Counted from the stretch's first letter, positions 32,311 through 40,994 are shown. The stretch: DNA of 64,000 nucleotides from Dyella_A sp051962475 (GCF_051962475.1 NZ_JBQCCF010000028.1:1-64000); one strand, 5' to 3'. Notes: generated by a model from the sequence alone, not told the origin. Translations and numbers: made by a program.

Positions 32311-32606
32311 GCGCACCCTCGCCGCCGACATTGCGCAGTCAGCTCGGTGCCCTGGGCGCGCTGCTGGCGTTGCTTGCCGCCACCGCGGGGCTGGCCTATC
32401 TGCCGCTGGGCGGGTTCAACACGGTGCTGGCGCTGAGCATCTCGGTGGCCAAGGCGCTGGTGGTGATGCTGGTTTTCATGCGCCTGCGCAGCGCCTCACC
32501 GGTGATCCGTCTGGCCGCCGCCGCCGGCTTCCTGTGGCTGAGTCTGCTGTTCGTCATCACGCTGGCCGACTACCTCACCCGCGGCACACTGGCTGCGCCG
32601 TTCTGA
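32307..32606 (+). CDS. coxD: cytochrome c oxidase subunit IV
   Basis: The 99-residue protein has three hydrophobic helices, with SISVAKALVVMLVFMRLR as the typical subunit IV/CyoD-like centre and a final FVITLADYLTR. It overlaps coxC by four bases and ends the 12-gene respiratory operon, 21 bp from the convergent DUF72 gene. Confidence 0.9.
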   Translation: MSAPSPPTLRSQLGALGALLALLAATAGLAYLPLGGFNTVLALSISVAKALVVMLVFMRLRSASPVIRLAAAAGFLWLSLLFVITLADYLTRGTLAAPF

Positions 32607-32627
32607 CGCGACCTCGGCCGGGCGGCA

Positions 32628-33485
32628 TCACCGGAGCAGGGCGATCAACCGCTGCGCGTCGAACGGCGCGCGCACCTTGGCGTCGTTGTCGAAGTACACA
32701 TACACGTCGCGCTCCTTGCGCGTGATGGGCGCGGATGCGATGCACGGCGCATCGGCCGGCCGTCCGCCAGCGGCCCAGCAGCGGATGCGCGCGGCCCATT
32801 CCTGCAGCGCCGGCTCGTCGTAGCCGCTGGCGTAGAGCTCGGTGTCGCCGTGCAGGCGCAGGTAGAGGAAATCGGCGGTGACGTCGTGCATCGCCGGATA
32901 GCGCCCGGCGGTATCGGCCACCACCAGCGCCACGCCGTGTCGGCGCAGCTGCGCCACCAGCGCGGGATCGCTGAAGCTAGGGTGGCGCACTTCCACCGCA
33001 TGGCGCAGCGGTCGGTCGTGGGTCAGCTCCAGGTACGGTTCCGGCACCCGCTCGTCGTGCCGACTGGCCCAGACTGCGGCCGCCGCGGTGGTGGGCGGCA
33101 GCGACTGCAGAAAAGCTTCAAAGCTTTCCGGTTCCCAGCGGAAAGTGGCGGGGAACTGCCACAGCAACGGACCCAGCTTGTGTTCCAGTGCCAGCGGCCC
33201 GGAGGCGATGAAGTTGGCGAACGGGCGGTCGATCTGGCGCAGCCGCTTGATGTGGGTGAGAAAGCGCGGCGCCTTCACCGCAAAGACGAAATCGTCGGGG
33301 GTGTCCGCGTACCACTGGCGGTAGGCGCGCGGTGTCTGCAGCGAATAGAACGAGCCGTTGAGCTCGATCGTGGAGAACCGCGCCGCGGCGTAGGCGAGCT
33401 CCGATCGCTGGCGCAGCGTGGGCGGGTAGAACGGCCCGCGCCAGCCCTTGTATCGCCACCCGGAGATGCCGATGCGTACGCTCAT
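32628..33485 (-). CDS. DUF72 family protein
   Basis: The 285-residue protein is a TIM-barrel-like DUF72/YecE member: it begins with GISGWRYKGWRG, has ELNGSFYSLQT, WQFP, HAVEVRHPSF and YVYFDND near the end, all typical family landmarks. The function is unknown. The ATG at 33485 has AGGAG eight bases upstream; a longer frame to 33599 lacks coding character. It is divergent from the thioredoxin-reductase-like gene. Confidence 0.9.
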   Translation of the reverse strand: MSVRIGISGWRYKGWRGPFYPPTLRQRSELAYAAARFSTIELNGSFYSLQTPRAYRQWYADTPDDFVFAVKAPRFLTHIKRLRQIDRPFANFIASGPLALEHKLGPLLWQFPATFRWEPESFEAFLQSLPPTTAAAAVWASRHDERVPEPYLELTHDRPLRHAVEVRHPSFSDPALVAQLRRHGVALVVADTAGRYPAMHDVTADFLYLRLHGDTELYASGYDEPALQEWAARIRCWAAGGRPADAPCIASAPITRKERDVYVYFDNDAKVRAPFDAQRLIALLR

Positions 33486-33653
33486 GTCTCGTGCTCCTGA
33501 TCCCTCGGTCGGCGACGTCCCGGCGAGCAAGGTGCATGCGCGCGCGTCCAGGCCGCGTGTGCGCTGCATCCAGGCGTTTGCACAACCTGCACGCCGCATC
33601 GATGGCCGGGCGGGGACAGTGCCGGGTTACCCGCATACACAGGAGCATGGCCG

Positions 33654-34583
33654 ATGGCTTCCACTCTCCCTGCCGACCCTACCGGCGCGCTGGATTGCGT
33701 GGTGGTCGGCGCCGGCCCCGCCGGTCTCACCGCGGCAACCTACCTGGCGCGCTACCGGCGCCGCGTCGTGGTGCTGGATGCCGGCGCAAGCCGGGCGCGG
33801 CTGATCCCCGCCAGCCACAACTGCCCCGGCTTTCCGCTGGGTGTGGCCGGCAACCGCCTGCTCGAGCGCTATCGCGCCCACGCGGTGCGCTACGGCGTGG
33901 ACATCCGCGCCGGCCGCGTGCGCGCGGTGCGCCGAACCGACGACGGCTTCGCCGTGCACATGGAGCAGGGCGACGCACCCGCATGGACCGCGGCCAATGT
34001 GGTGCTGGCCACCGGCGTAGTCGACCGCCTGCCGGCGATGGAAGGCCGCGACGAGGCGATCGCCCACGGCGTGCTGCGGCTATGCGCGGTGTGCGACGCC
34101 TACGAGGCGCTCGATCAGCACATCGCCGTGCTGGGCGACGATCTCGACGCCGCGCTGGCGCACGCGCGGTTTCTGCGCACCTTTTCCTGCCGCGTCTCGG
34201 TGATCGTGGGGCAGGGCACGGCGCCAGGCGGAAGCGGGCGCCGCGTCAGTGACGACGGCATTGGCATTCACCTCGGGTCGTCGCGGCTCGCGCTGGTGCA
34301 GGGCAAGTGCCAGGTGCGCTTCGCCGACGGCAGCGTCGAGCACTACGACACGCTCTACCCAGTGCTCGGCGCGGACCCGCAGACGCAGTTGGTGAGCACG
34401 CTGGCGCCGGGCACCGACGCCCAGGGCGCGCTGCAGGTGGATCGCCACATGCAGACCGACATCGAGGGCCTGTACGCCATCGGCGACCTGGTGAGCGGGT
34501 TGAACCAGATCAGCGTCGCGGTAGGTCACGCGGCGGTCGCCGCCACCGCGATCCATCGCTCGCTGCCGCAGCACCTGGCGTGA
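33654..34583 (+). CDS. thioredoxin-reductase-like flavoprotein with altered NADPH site
   Basis: The 309-residue protein has an FAD fold (VVGAGPAGLTAATYL), a redox-active C144-A-V-C147 pair in the usual place, and the C-terminal FAD motif AIGDLVSGLNQISVAVGHA. The middle domain that should bind NADPH reads IAVLGDDLDAALAHARFL where a GGGNSA-like GxGxxA/G loop is expected, and the HRR-type basic motif is also not seen. It may use another donor, such as ferredoxin, or have lost reductase activity. AGGAG is eight bases before the ATG at 33654; an ATG at 33647 is out of frame. Confidence 0.82.
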   Translation: MASTLPADPTGALDCVVVGAGPAGLTAATYLARYRRRVVVLDAGASRARLIPASHNCPGFPLGVAGNRLLERYRAHAVRYGVDIRAGRVRAVRRTDDGFAVHMEQGDAPAWTAANVVLATGVVDRLPAMEGRDEAIAHGVLRLCAVCDAYEALDQHIAVLGDDLDAALAHARFLRTFSCRVSVIVGQGTAPGGSGRRVSDDGIGIHLGSSRLALVQGKCQVRFADGSVEHYDTLYPVLGADPQTQLVSTLAPGTDAQGALQVDRHMQTDIEGLYAIGDLVSGLNQISVAVGHAAVAATAIHRSLPQHLA

Positions 34584-34693
34584 GAGCTTGCCGGCGCAGC
34601 ATGCGATGTGGCGGCGCGAACACTGAGAAGTACAGAACGGTCGCACGTTCATGCGCTTTCGTGGACGGGCCGACACATACCTTTGACCGGTGG

Positions 34694-34728
34694 ATGACGG
34701 CGGGCACTTCATCATTGCCGCCCGTCAT
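34694..34728. repeat. imperfect hairpin in the 221-bp gap before the ThDP enzyme
   Basis: ATGACGGCGGGC and GCCGCCCGTCAT pair over 12 positions with two central mismatches, around an 11-base loop, followed by TCCTTTCC. It could end transcription from the flavoprotein gene or act in the leader of the gene at 34805. No other element was seen in this gap. Confidence 0.4.
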
Positions 34729-34804
34729 TCCTTTCCTGGCCTGCAGATGGCGCCGTCGCCGCTCTGTGCGACCGCGCGTGGGCCCTCGATTCCGGGAGAA
34801 CCCA

Positions 34805-36601
34805 ATGAGCCAGACTGTGGGCGATTTCATCCTTCAGCGCCTCACCGACTGGGGGGTGAAGCGGATCTTCGGCTACCCGGGTGACGGCATCAACGGAATC
34901 ATGGGCGCGATGGGGCGCGCCTCCGACCGCTTCGACTACGTGCGCGTGCGCCACGAGGAAATGGCCGCCTTCATGGCCGGCGCGCATGCCAAGTTCACCG
35001 GCGAGGTAGGCGTATGCCTGGCCACGTCGGGCCCTGGCGCCATCCATCTGCTCAACGGCCTGTACGACGCCAAGATGGACCATATGCCGGTGGTCGCCAT
35101 CGTCGGCCAGCAGGCGCGCACCGCGTTGGGCAGCGACTACCAGCAGGAAGTGGACCTGCAGAACCTGTTCAAGGACGTCGCCAGCTACGTCGAGACGCTC
35201 ACCGCACCGGCCCAGGTACGCCACGTGATCGATCGCGCGATGCGCATCGCCGCGGCCGAACGCTGCGTCACCTGTGTGATCGTGCCGAACGACCTGCAGG
35301 AGATGAAGGCCGTCCCCAGTCCGCCGCGCGCCCACGGCGACGTCTACTCCGGTGTCGGCTACGCGCCGGCGCACCCGCAGCCGTCGATGGACGAGCTGCG
35401 CCAGGCGGCCGAGGTGATCAACGCCGGCAAGCGCGTCGCCATCCTGATCGGCGCGGGCGCCATGCAGGCCGGACCCCAGGTGATTGCGCTGGCCCGGCAT
35501 CTGGACGCCGGTGTGGCCAAGGCGCTGCTGGGCAAGGCGGCACTGCCGGACGATCTGCCCTTCGTCACCGGCTCCATCGGCCTGCTCGGCACCAAGCCCA
35601 GCTGGGAACTGATGAACGACTGCGACACGCTGCTAATGATCGGCACCACATTTCCGTATTCGGAGTTCCTGCCGCCGGACGGGCAGGCGCGCGCGGTGCA
35701 GATCGACATTGCTCCGCGCAACGTTTCCATGCGCTATCCCACCGAGGTCAACCTGATCGGCGACAGCGCACAGGTGATCGATCAGCTGCTGCCGCTGCTG
35801 GACAAGAAGGACAACCCCGATTGGCGCGAGCGCATCGAGGTGAACGTGCGCAAGTGGTGGCGCGCGCTGGAGGCCAAGGCGATGGAGCCGGCCGATCCGA
35901 TCAATCCGCAGCGCATCTTCTGGGAGCTGTCGCCGCGCCTGCCGGACAAGGTGATCATCTGCGGCGACTGCGGCTCGCACACCAACTGGTACGCGCGTGA
36001 CGTGAAGATCCGCGAGGGCATGATGGCCTCGCTGTCGGGCAAGCTGGCCACCATGGGCGGCGGCATGCCCTATGCGATCGCAGCCAAGATGGCGTATCCG
36101 GATCGTCCGGTAGTGGCGATCATCGGCGATGGCGCCATGCAGATGAACGGCAATGCCGAGCTGATCACCGTGAAGCAGTATTGGGAACGCTGGAGCAACC
36201 CGAGCTTCGTGGTGATGGTGCTGGCCAACCACGACCTCAACCAGGTCACCTGGGAGCAGCGCGCCCTGGCCGGCGATCCGAAGTTTGCACCAGCGCAGGA
36301 CGTGGAAGATTTTCCCTACGCCGAATACGCCCGCATGCTGGGCTTCAAGGGCATCCGGGTGGAGCGGCCCGAGCACATCGCCGCGGCGTGGGAGGAGGCG
36401 TTCGCTGCCAACTGCCCGGTGCTGATCGAATTCATCGCCGACCCCGACGTGCCGCCGCTGCCGCCTCACATTCGCTGGGCGCAGGCCAAGTCGTACATGA
36501 CGGCGCTGGCCAAGGGCGATCCGAACGAGCTGGGTATCATTCGCCAGAGCGTGCGCGACATGATGGCGGGGCTGCTGCCGGGCGACTCGGGCGATTCATG
36601 A
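34805..36601 (+). CDS. ThDP-dependent enzyme, pyruvate-oxidase-like
   Basis: The 598-residue protein has the three domains of the POX/AHAS family: N-terminal Pyr domain with the activating Glu in RHEEMAAFMAGAH, a central domain with FPYSEFLP where FAD-using members bind flavin, and a C-terminal PP domain with GDGAMQMNGNAEL. It resembles PoxB-type pyruvate oxidases and other 'thiamine pyrophosphate-requiring' proteins more than biosynthetic acetolactate synthases; the substrate is not certain. GGGAG precedes the ATG. The next fragment begins inside its stop (ATGA), so an enolase-superfamily partner gene was once coupled to it. Confidence 0.85.
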   Translation: MSQTVGDFILQRLTDWGVKRIFGYPGDGINGIMGAMGRASDRFDYVRVRHEEMAAFMAGAHAKFTGEVGVCLATSGPGAIHLLNGLYDAKMDHMPVVAIVGQQARTALGSDYQQEVDLQNLFKDVASYVETLTAPAQVRHVIDRAMRIAAAERCVTCVIVPNDLQEMKAVPSPPRAHGDVYSGVGYAPAHPQPSMDELRQAAEVINAGKRVAILIGAGAMQAGPQVIALARHLDAGVAKALLGKAALPDDLPFVTGSIGLLGTKPSWELMNDCDTLLMIGTTFPYSEFLPPDGQARAVQIDIAPRNVSMRYPTEVNLIGDSAQVIDQLLPLLDKKDNPDWRERIEVNVRKWWRALEAKAMEPADPINPQRIFWELSPRLPDKVIICGDCGSHTNWYARDVKIREGMMASLSGKLATMGGGMPYAIAAKMAYPDRPVVAIIGDGAMQMNGNAELITVKQYWERWSNPSFVVMVLANHDLNQVTWEQRALAGDPKFAPAQDVEDFPYAEYARMLGFKGIRVERPEHIAAAWEEAFAANCPVLIEFIADPDVPPLPPHIRWAQAKSYMTALAKGDPNELGIIRQSVRDMMAGLLPGDSGDS

Positions 36602-36965
36602 GCCCGCGCGGTGCCCGCATCGACCGGGTCGACGCCGCGGCGTATCGCGTGCCCACCGACCAGCCCGAGGCAGATGGCACGCTGGAGTGGTGTTCGAGCG
36701 CTATTGCAACGAGCAGTCCCATGACGGGCTGGAAGGCGGGGAGGGCAGCTTCATCGCCTACGGCTTCTGGCTGACCCACGTCAAGCTGCTGCAGGGCCAG
36801 CGCGACGAAGCGGAACGACGCGTGCGCCGGCTACTGTCCGTTGCCAACGATCTGGGCCTGCTCTCGGAGGAATACGACGTGTCAGCGCAGCGCCAGTGCG
36901 GAAATTTTCCGCAGGCGCTGTCGCACGTAGCGCTGATCAACACCGTGATGGCGATGGGTGCCTGA
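36598..36965 (+). pseudogene. deletion scar: enolase-superfamily start joined to GH15 end
   Basis: From ATG 36598 the first 31 codons (RIDRVDAAAYRVPTDQPEAD, then GTLEW) read as the start of a mandelate racemase/enolase-superfamily protein. From about 36690 another frame reads VFERYCNEQSHDGLEGGEGS and continues to EEYDVSAQRQCGNFPQALSH before the stop at 36965, which is the C-terminus of a GH15 glucoamylase/trehalase-like enzyme. The two frames differ, so the junction makes no complete protein. One deletion that removed most of both genes, and anything between, explains it best. Confidence 0.8.
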
Positions 36966-36980
36966 CGGCGCGAGGGCGCG

Positions 36981-37553
36981 TTACTTGCGCCGCGCCGAGG
37001 GATCGCCGGTGGCCGGCGCCTGGCGTTCGGGATCTTCCTCCGCTGCGGCATCTGCATCGGGGCGATGCGTGGGCACCGCAACCCCGCCACGCGACGCCGC
37101 CACCGCACGCTCCACATCCACATCGCCGGCTACGTCCACCGCCGGCCACATTGCCGGATTGGGCGCGGGTAACGGCCCCTCGCTCCGCTGCACCCGGGAG
37201 GCGCCCGCCGCACGGAGCAGCTCGGTCACCGCGTCGCCATCGAACCCCGCCACCGGCTGCACCGAGAGCCGCGCGCAGCCCTGCAGCTCCGGCCCACGCA
37301 GATCCTCGCTGCCCAGCTTGCGCAGCGACTCCTTTGGATGACTCGCGCGCTCGCCCGGCGTCGTCGGCTGGTCCGGCAAGGTGGGGTCGACAATCGTCGA
37401 GGGCGCGTACGAGCTCGACGGAGGCTGCATGCCGCGCTCGTCCACCTCCAGCAACACGCACTCACGGCCCACGCCCATCGAGAACAACTTCTCGGCAGCC
37501 GCCACCGCCTCGCGCTGGTTGGGGAATTCGGCAATAAGGATGTCGTCGGTCAT
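36981..37553 (-). CDS. hypothetical protein, possible stress-type N-terminus
   Basis: The 190-residue protein is hydrophilic. Its first 45 residues (ILIAEFPNQREAVAAAEKLF) look like the ferredoxin-like beta-alpha-beta start of general-stress GSP17M-type proteins; the rest is Pro/Ala/Glu rich and probably disordered, ending with GDPSARRK. The ATG at 37553 was chosen because the coherent N-terminus starts there. No function can be given. Its stop is 15 bp from the end of the deletion scar. Confidence 0.65.
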   Translation of the reverse strand: MTDDILIAEFPNQREAVAAAEKLFSMGVGRECVLLEVDERGMQPPSSSYAPSTIVDPTLPDQPTTPGERASHPKESLRKLGSEDLRGPELQGCARLSVQPVAGFDGDAVTELLRAAGASRVQRSEGPLPAPNPAMWPAVDVAGDVDVERAVAASRGGVAVPTHRPDADAAAEEDPERQAPATGDPSARRK

Positions 37554-37696
37554 GGTCGGTCGGCTCCATGGGTTCGGTGGACAGCGGCAGCCACGCCGAA
37601 TGCGCAGATACGTCTCATCGGCATGCCCGCGGCACGCTGCCCGCAAATGTCACTACCGGGCCAGGCAAGCCACCCGGCGCAACGGCACGCGACGCG

Positions 37697-37846
37697 TCAG
37701 GACGAGGATGGCTTCGGCTTCGCATCCGGCGCGTTCTGCGGCTGCCGCGGCGCATCGGGCGCCGGCTTGCGCTCGGTGCCGTGCTTATCCTTCGGCTGAC
37801 TCTCGTCGTAGCCGGACTTCTTCGGAACGGTGTCTTGCTTGGACAT
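37697..37846 (-). CDS. small charged disordered protein
   Basis: The 49-residue frame starts MSKQDTVPKKSGYDESQPKD and ends in a Pro/Lys/Ser tail. Such short Lys/Asp/Pro-rich proteins are common in stress regions, but there is no clear ribosome-binding site. The 143 bp between this and the gene at 37553 and the 310 bp on the other side hold no other candidate gene. It is plausible but unproven. Confidence 0.45.
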   Translation of the reverse strand: MSKQDTVPKKSGYDESQPKDKHGTERKPAPDAPRQPQNAPDAKPKPSSS

Positions 37847-38156
37847 GGACGTGGCTGGGCAGCATGCGTAGGCGAGGAAACCCGAGCCTGACAACCCGGC
37901 GGCGCACGTGCGGTGAAGGGGGCGTGGCTTGTGGCTTGATGTTCGGTCGGCCAGGCGGGGAAGGGCGCCACACTGCCAACGTCCCTGCTCCCAATTCCGG
38001 TTGTTCCCCAAGCTGCGCGCCTACTTTGTGCGCTAGGTTGGCCGGGTCGGATGCTGGTGGCCCAACCCGCCGCAGCGACCGATGAAGGCTGAACCGGGGT
38101 ACTGACGTGCGGCCCTCGCTGTGCGGACAATGTGCATACACTTGAGGACCGCCGCC
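37847..38156. other. 310-bp divergent intergenic space
   Basis: No coding frame with a start and plausible composition was found between the small charged protein and the antitoxin gene. A more AT-rich patch at about 38128-38145 (GTGCATACACTTGAGG) lies just before the antitoxin ATG and probably holds its ribosome-binding site; no operator palindrome was recognised. Confidence 0.5.
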
Positions 38157-38432
38157 ATGACCACCGTTTCCCGTCAAACCACCTTCAATCTGCGTGCCAC
38201 GGTGGCCCAGCGCAGCCTGATTGACCAGGCGGCCCGGATGGCGGGCAAGAGCCGCACGGACTTCATGCTGGAGGCCGCCTGCGAGAGGGCCCAGCAGGTG
38301 CTGCTGGAGCAGACCGTGGTTGCCCCGGACGCCGCCCGCTTTAAGCGCTTGCAGGCGCTGCTGGATGCGCCGGTCGAACAGGGTGCCGCTCTACGCAAGC
38401 TGCTGCGTCGCCGGGTGCCGTGGGAGGCGTGA
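38157..38432 (+). CDS. TacA-type (DUF1778) antitoxin, orphan
   Basis: The 91-residue protein has a ribbon-helix-helix N-terminus (TTFNLRATVAQRSLIDQAAR), the family stretch GKSRTDFMLEAA, and a toxin-binding C-terminus ending LLRRRVPWEA. DUF1778 antitoxins repress their operon and neutralise a GNAT acetyltransferase toxin that is normally encoded directly downstream. Here only a 17-codon frame (38429 GTG onward, ending VPPES) follows and then a different gene, so the toxin is missing. GAGG precedes the ATG. Confidence 0.85.
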   Translation: MTTVSRQTTFNLRATVAQRSLIDQAARMAGKSRTDFMLEAACERAQQVLLEQTVVAPDAARFKRLQALLDAPVEQGAALRKLLRRRVPWEA

Positions 38433-38550
38433 AGCGCCAAGGGCTGCATAACGTGGTGATCGTGCCGCCGGAGTCGTGAGATCTGGCGTGCGGATGATCG
38501 TTTGCCGTGCCGGTTCTACGGGATAGCCGTGCATATTCAAGGAGCGCTGG

Positions 38551-39939
38551 ATGGCTAAGTCGATTCGCAGCCTGGTGGCCGCGACCATCATGATCGTGCC
38601 GGTACTGATATCGATCGCGCCTGCCTGCGCCGAAGCGCCAGCGGCCACGCCCTCGATGGATGCCATACCGATGCTACGGCAGGCGCTCGATCGCCCTCCG
38701 CCGTTGGATGCCTTTAAATCCGCCGTGCTGCAGCAGCAGTTTGAGATGCTGGGCTTTAAGGCTGCTGCCGACCGGCTCGACGACTATCAACGCCTGCGCC
38801 TGTTGGGTACGGTCATGCCGCCGCCAGCCCAGGCAGCGGCAACGCTGCGCGACGTGGTGGCTGGGGCGCGTGTCACCCCTGCGCTGCGAGCCGCTGTCGC
38901 GCGAGCGGTGGCTGATGGCGTGGCGATAGGGTTTCCCGCTATCGCTGACGTGCAAAGCGCGAGCGCCCCGCACCTGCAGATGAGCGAGCAGGGTTTGGCA
39001 CATATCGATCGCCTCGCACCCGGTGCATGGGGCTATTTCAAAGGCGGGCAAGTGGACCCCGCGGAGACGGCCGCGCAGGCCGAGGCGTTCTACCTCGCCG
39101 CCGATATGCGTAATCGGCTGGCCATGAAGGCCGACCTCCACGTCGAGTATGAGCTGCCGTCCGGACAGACGCTGAGCTGCGAAGCGGACAAGGTACCCGC
39201 CGGCGATCATCGCGGCGGCCTGTGCCAAGTCAGGCTCGTCGGCCACGTAACCAGCCCGGAAGGCATCCGCTGGATGGCTTTGACGCCTGAGCAGAAAACC
39301 GCTTTGTACGACAACCTGCTCGCGTTGCGGCAGACCGCTGCGCCCGTACCGAAAGAGGGCACGGTCCGCATCGGTGAGCTGCATCTCACCATCGACACCG
39401 CAAGCGGAGCCATCCTGGATGGCGCATGGCGCGCCGCGGCCGCGACCGAAGCTCGGCAGCGGCTGCAGGCGGCGCCGTGCGAGGCGCTGGGCAACTGCAC
39501 CAGCGGCGTGGCACAGCTGGCGACGAGTCCCGCCGCCATCCATGCGGGGCTGACCTTGCTGGTGATGGCCTGCCTAGTGGTCTATCGGTTCCGCCAAGGC
39601 GGCACAGGCCGCCTTTGGCCGACCCTCGCCAAGCTCTATGCGCTGCTGTTCGTCCTGGCGATCGGCGTGAATGCGGCGGACCGCCCCACCGGCGCCACCC
39701 GCGGCGCACCGCTCAGCGGCACGCTCGGTTTCATGGCCAAGGCGGCGGTATCGATGCCATGGAGCTACTACTTCATTAGCGAAACACGGGACAGCGGACC
39801 ACTTCCCGGTGTTCCCGCCAAGACGCTAGCCGACGACTCGATCTGGTTATGGACTTTTGCCGGCTTGAACCAGGTGTTCTTGCTACTGATGGCATCCGGA
39901 GGCGAGTCGCGGAAGCCCTCAGTCGACGCCACCAGCTAA
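38551..39939 (+). CDS. hypothetical exported or membrane protein
   Basis: This 462-residue protein is not recognised. It has a signal peptide (residues 1-28, ending PACAEA), a long Ala-rich soluble part with four cysteines that could form disulfides (LSCEADK, GGLCQV and APCEALGNCTS), and at least two hydrophobic helices after residue 330 (GLTLLVMACLVVYRF and LYALLFVLAIGVN), plus a third near the end. AAGGAG gives a good ribosome-binding site. It stands alone between the antitoxin and a minus-strand hypothetical gene. Confidence 0.75.
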   Translation: MAKSIRSLVAATIMIVPVLISIAPACAEAPAATPSMDAIPMLRQALDRPPPLDAFKSAVLQQQFEMLGFKAAADRLDDYQRLRLLGTVMPPPAQAAATLRDVVAGARVTPALRAAVARAVADGVAIGFPAIADVQSASAPHLQMSEQGLAHIDRLAPGAWGYFKGGQVDPAETAAQAEAFYLAADMRNRLAMKADLHVEYELPSGQTLSCEADKVPAGDHRGGLCQVRLVGHVTSPEGIRWMALTPEQKTALYDNLLALRQTAAPVPKEGTVRIGELHLTIDTASGAILDGAWRAAAATEARQRLQAAPCEALGNCTSGVAQLATSPAAIHAGLTLLVMACLVVYRFRQGGTGRLWPTLAKLYALLFVLAIGVNAADRPTGATRGAPLSGTLGFMAKAAVSMPWSYYFISETRDSGPLPGVPAKTLADDSIWLWTFAGLNQVFLLLMASGGESRKPSVDATS

Positions 39940-40046
39940 GCCCAGCGGGCGTTGGAGAGCATGCCGATGCATGGATGCTGGTATCCCCGTCGAACCTGCG
40001 CCTTCTCAGCATTACGCGTGCCGGCCCGAGAGTCGACGTGCACAGA

Positions 40047-40517
40047 TCACTTTCCAGGCGCTGAAGGGACGCTCTTACCCAGCACTCGCCGGATCTCGGT
40101 CGTCGCTTTCTCATCTGGCGCCGGATCGCCGGAGTAGGAGGCTCGCGTGATGCGGCAGTCACGGCAGATGTCGTCCTTGACGGAAGCGCTGATGCTGAAG
40201 GTCGTACTGCAACGACCTGAGTGGCTGCCAGGTACGGCAGGGCAGGCGAAGGTATAAGTCTTGACGGTCGAGACGGTGCCATCGGGCGCCTTGCCCGTCG
40301 CCTCCGTGACCACCTTCATGTTGGTCATGCCGGCGTGCTCATAGGCGTGCTGGTAGGTCTCGATCAGCGTGCTGTAGTGGGTGCCGTCGTAGATCGTCTC
40401 GGGTAGTTGCGGCTTCATGAAAGCGCACAGCAGGAGCACGGCCGGCAGTGCGGCCGTGACTATGACGGTACGGCCGGCCTTGCGCAGCCGGCCCTCGGGT
40501 GAACTGATGATGTGCAT
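40047..40517 (-). CDS. hypothetical protein with N-terminal anchor
   Basis: The 156-residue protein has a basic N-terminus and a hydrophobic segment (residues 16-34), then a soluble part with four cysteines (FACPAV, SGRCSTT, DDICRDC) suggesting disulfides in the periplasm. GGAGGGCGG directly before the ATG supports the start. No family was recognised. It is 36 bp from an RCC1 remnant on the same strand. Confidence 0.7.
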   Translation of the reverse strand: MHIISSPEGRLRKAGRTVIVTAALPAVLLLCAFMKPQLPETIYDGTHYSTLIETYQHAYEHAGMTNMKVVTEATGKAPDGTVSTVKTYTFACPAVPGSHSGRCSTTFSISASVKDDICRDCRITRASYSGDPAPDEKATTEIRRVLGKSVPSAPGK

Positions 40518-40553
40518 CCGCCCTCCAGCCTAAGGAACGTCAACTGATGCCTC

Positions 40554-40868
40554 TCAATGCCGCCCCCACACCCAGACATCGCCATGCGCATCGATCGCTG
40601 CGCTGCTGTTGTAGCCAGCTGCGATCGCCACCGCCTTGCCGATGCCGGGCACCTGCCGCGGCAGCTCGGTGAACGGAGCCCGCTCGCCGCGGCCGTATTC
40701 GTTCTCGCAGGCGGGGCTGCCGTGCTGGCCAAGTTCGGTGTCGGCGTTCTCGCCCCAAGCCCAGACCTGGCCGTTACCGTCGAGCGCTAGCGCGTGGCGC
40801 TTGCCGGCAGCGATGGCGCGGATCGGCGGCTCATGGGCATCCTGCGTGGTGGCACCGAACGTGCGCAC
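40554..40868 (-). pseudogene. RCC1-repeat remnant
   Basis: The 104-codon frame contains about one and a half RCC1 beta-propeller repeats (IAAGKRHALALDGNGQVWAW and IAAGYNSSAAIDAHGDVWVW). Functional RCC1 propellers need about seven repeats, and an in-frame TAA lies two codons before the only GTG start, with no signal peptide. It is best read as the remaining end of a larger deleted gene. Confidence 0.65.
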
Positions 40869-40895
40869 ACGTTAAGCCATTTGTAGATGCAATGG

Positions 40896-40921
40896 GCGGC
40901 CGCGACGACTTCTGCGGCCGC
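40896..40921. repeat. GCGGCCGC inverted repeat
   Basis: Two copies of the self-complementary 8-mer GCGGCCGC, 10 bases apart, form a hairpin just upstream of the RCC1 remnant. There is no T-run; its role is unknown. Confidence 0.5.
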
Positions 40922-40978
40922 TGCTATTGAAGCAAGCAAAGCCGCCTGGGAAAGCGGACGATGCATTTTGCAATTTTA

Positions 40979-40994
40979 CATAATATACATTATG
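40979..40994. promoter_or_regulatory. AT-rich palindrome CATAAT-N4-ATTATG
   Basis: A perfect 6+4+6 inverted repeat lies in a strikingly AT-rich patch (about 40964-40994) between the RCC1 remnant and the end of the AhpD-like gene. It looks like an operator or -10 region, but the only gene it could serve is the broken RCC1 frame. Confidence 0.4.

Noticed and set aside
40896..40921. Mobile-element end or attachment site
   Set aside because: No transposase, target duplication or partner repeat was seen; it is only a short hairpin.
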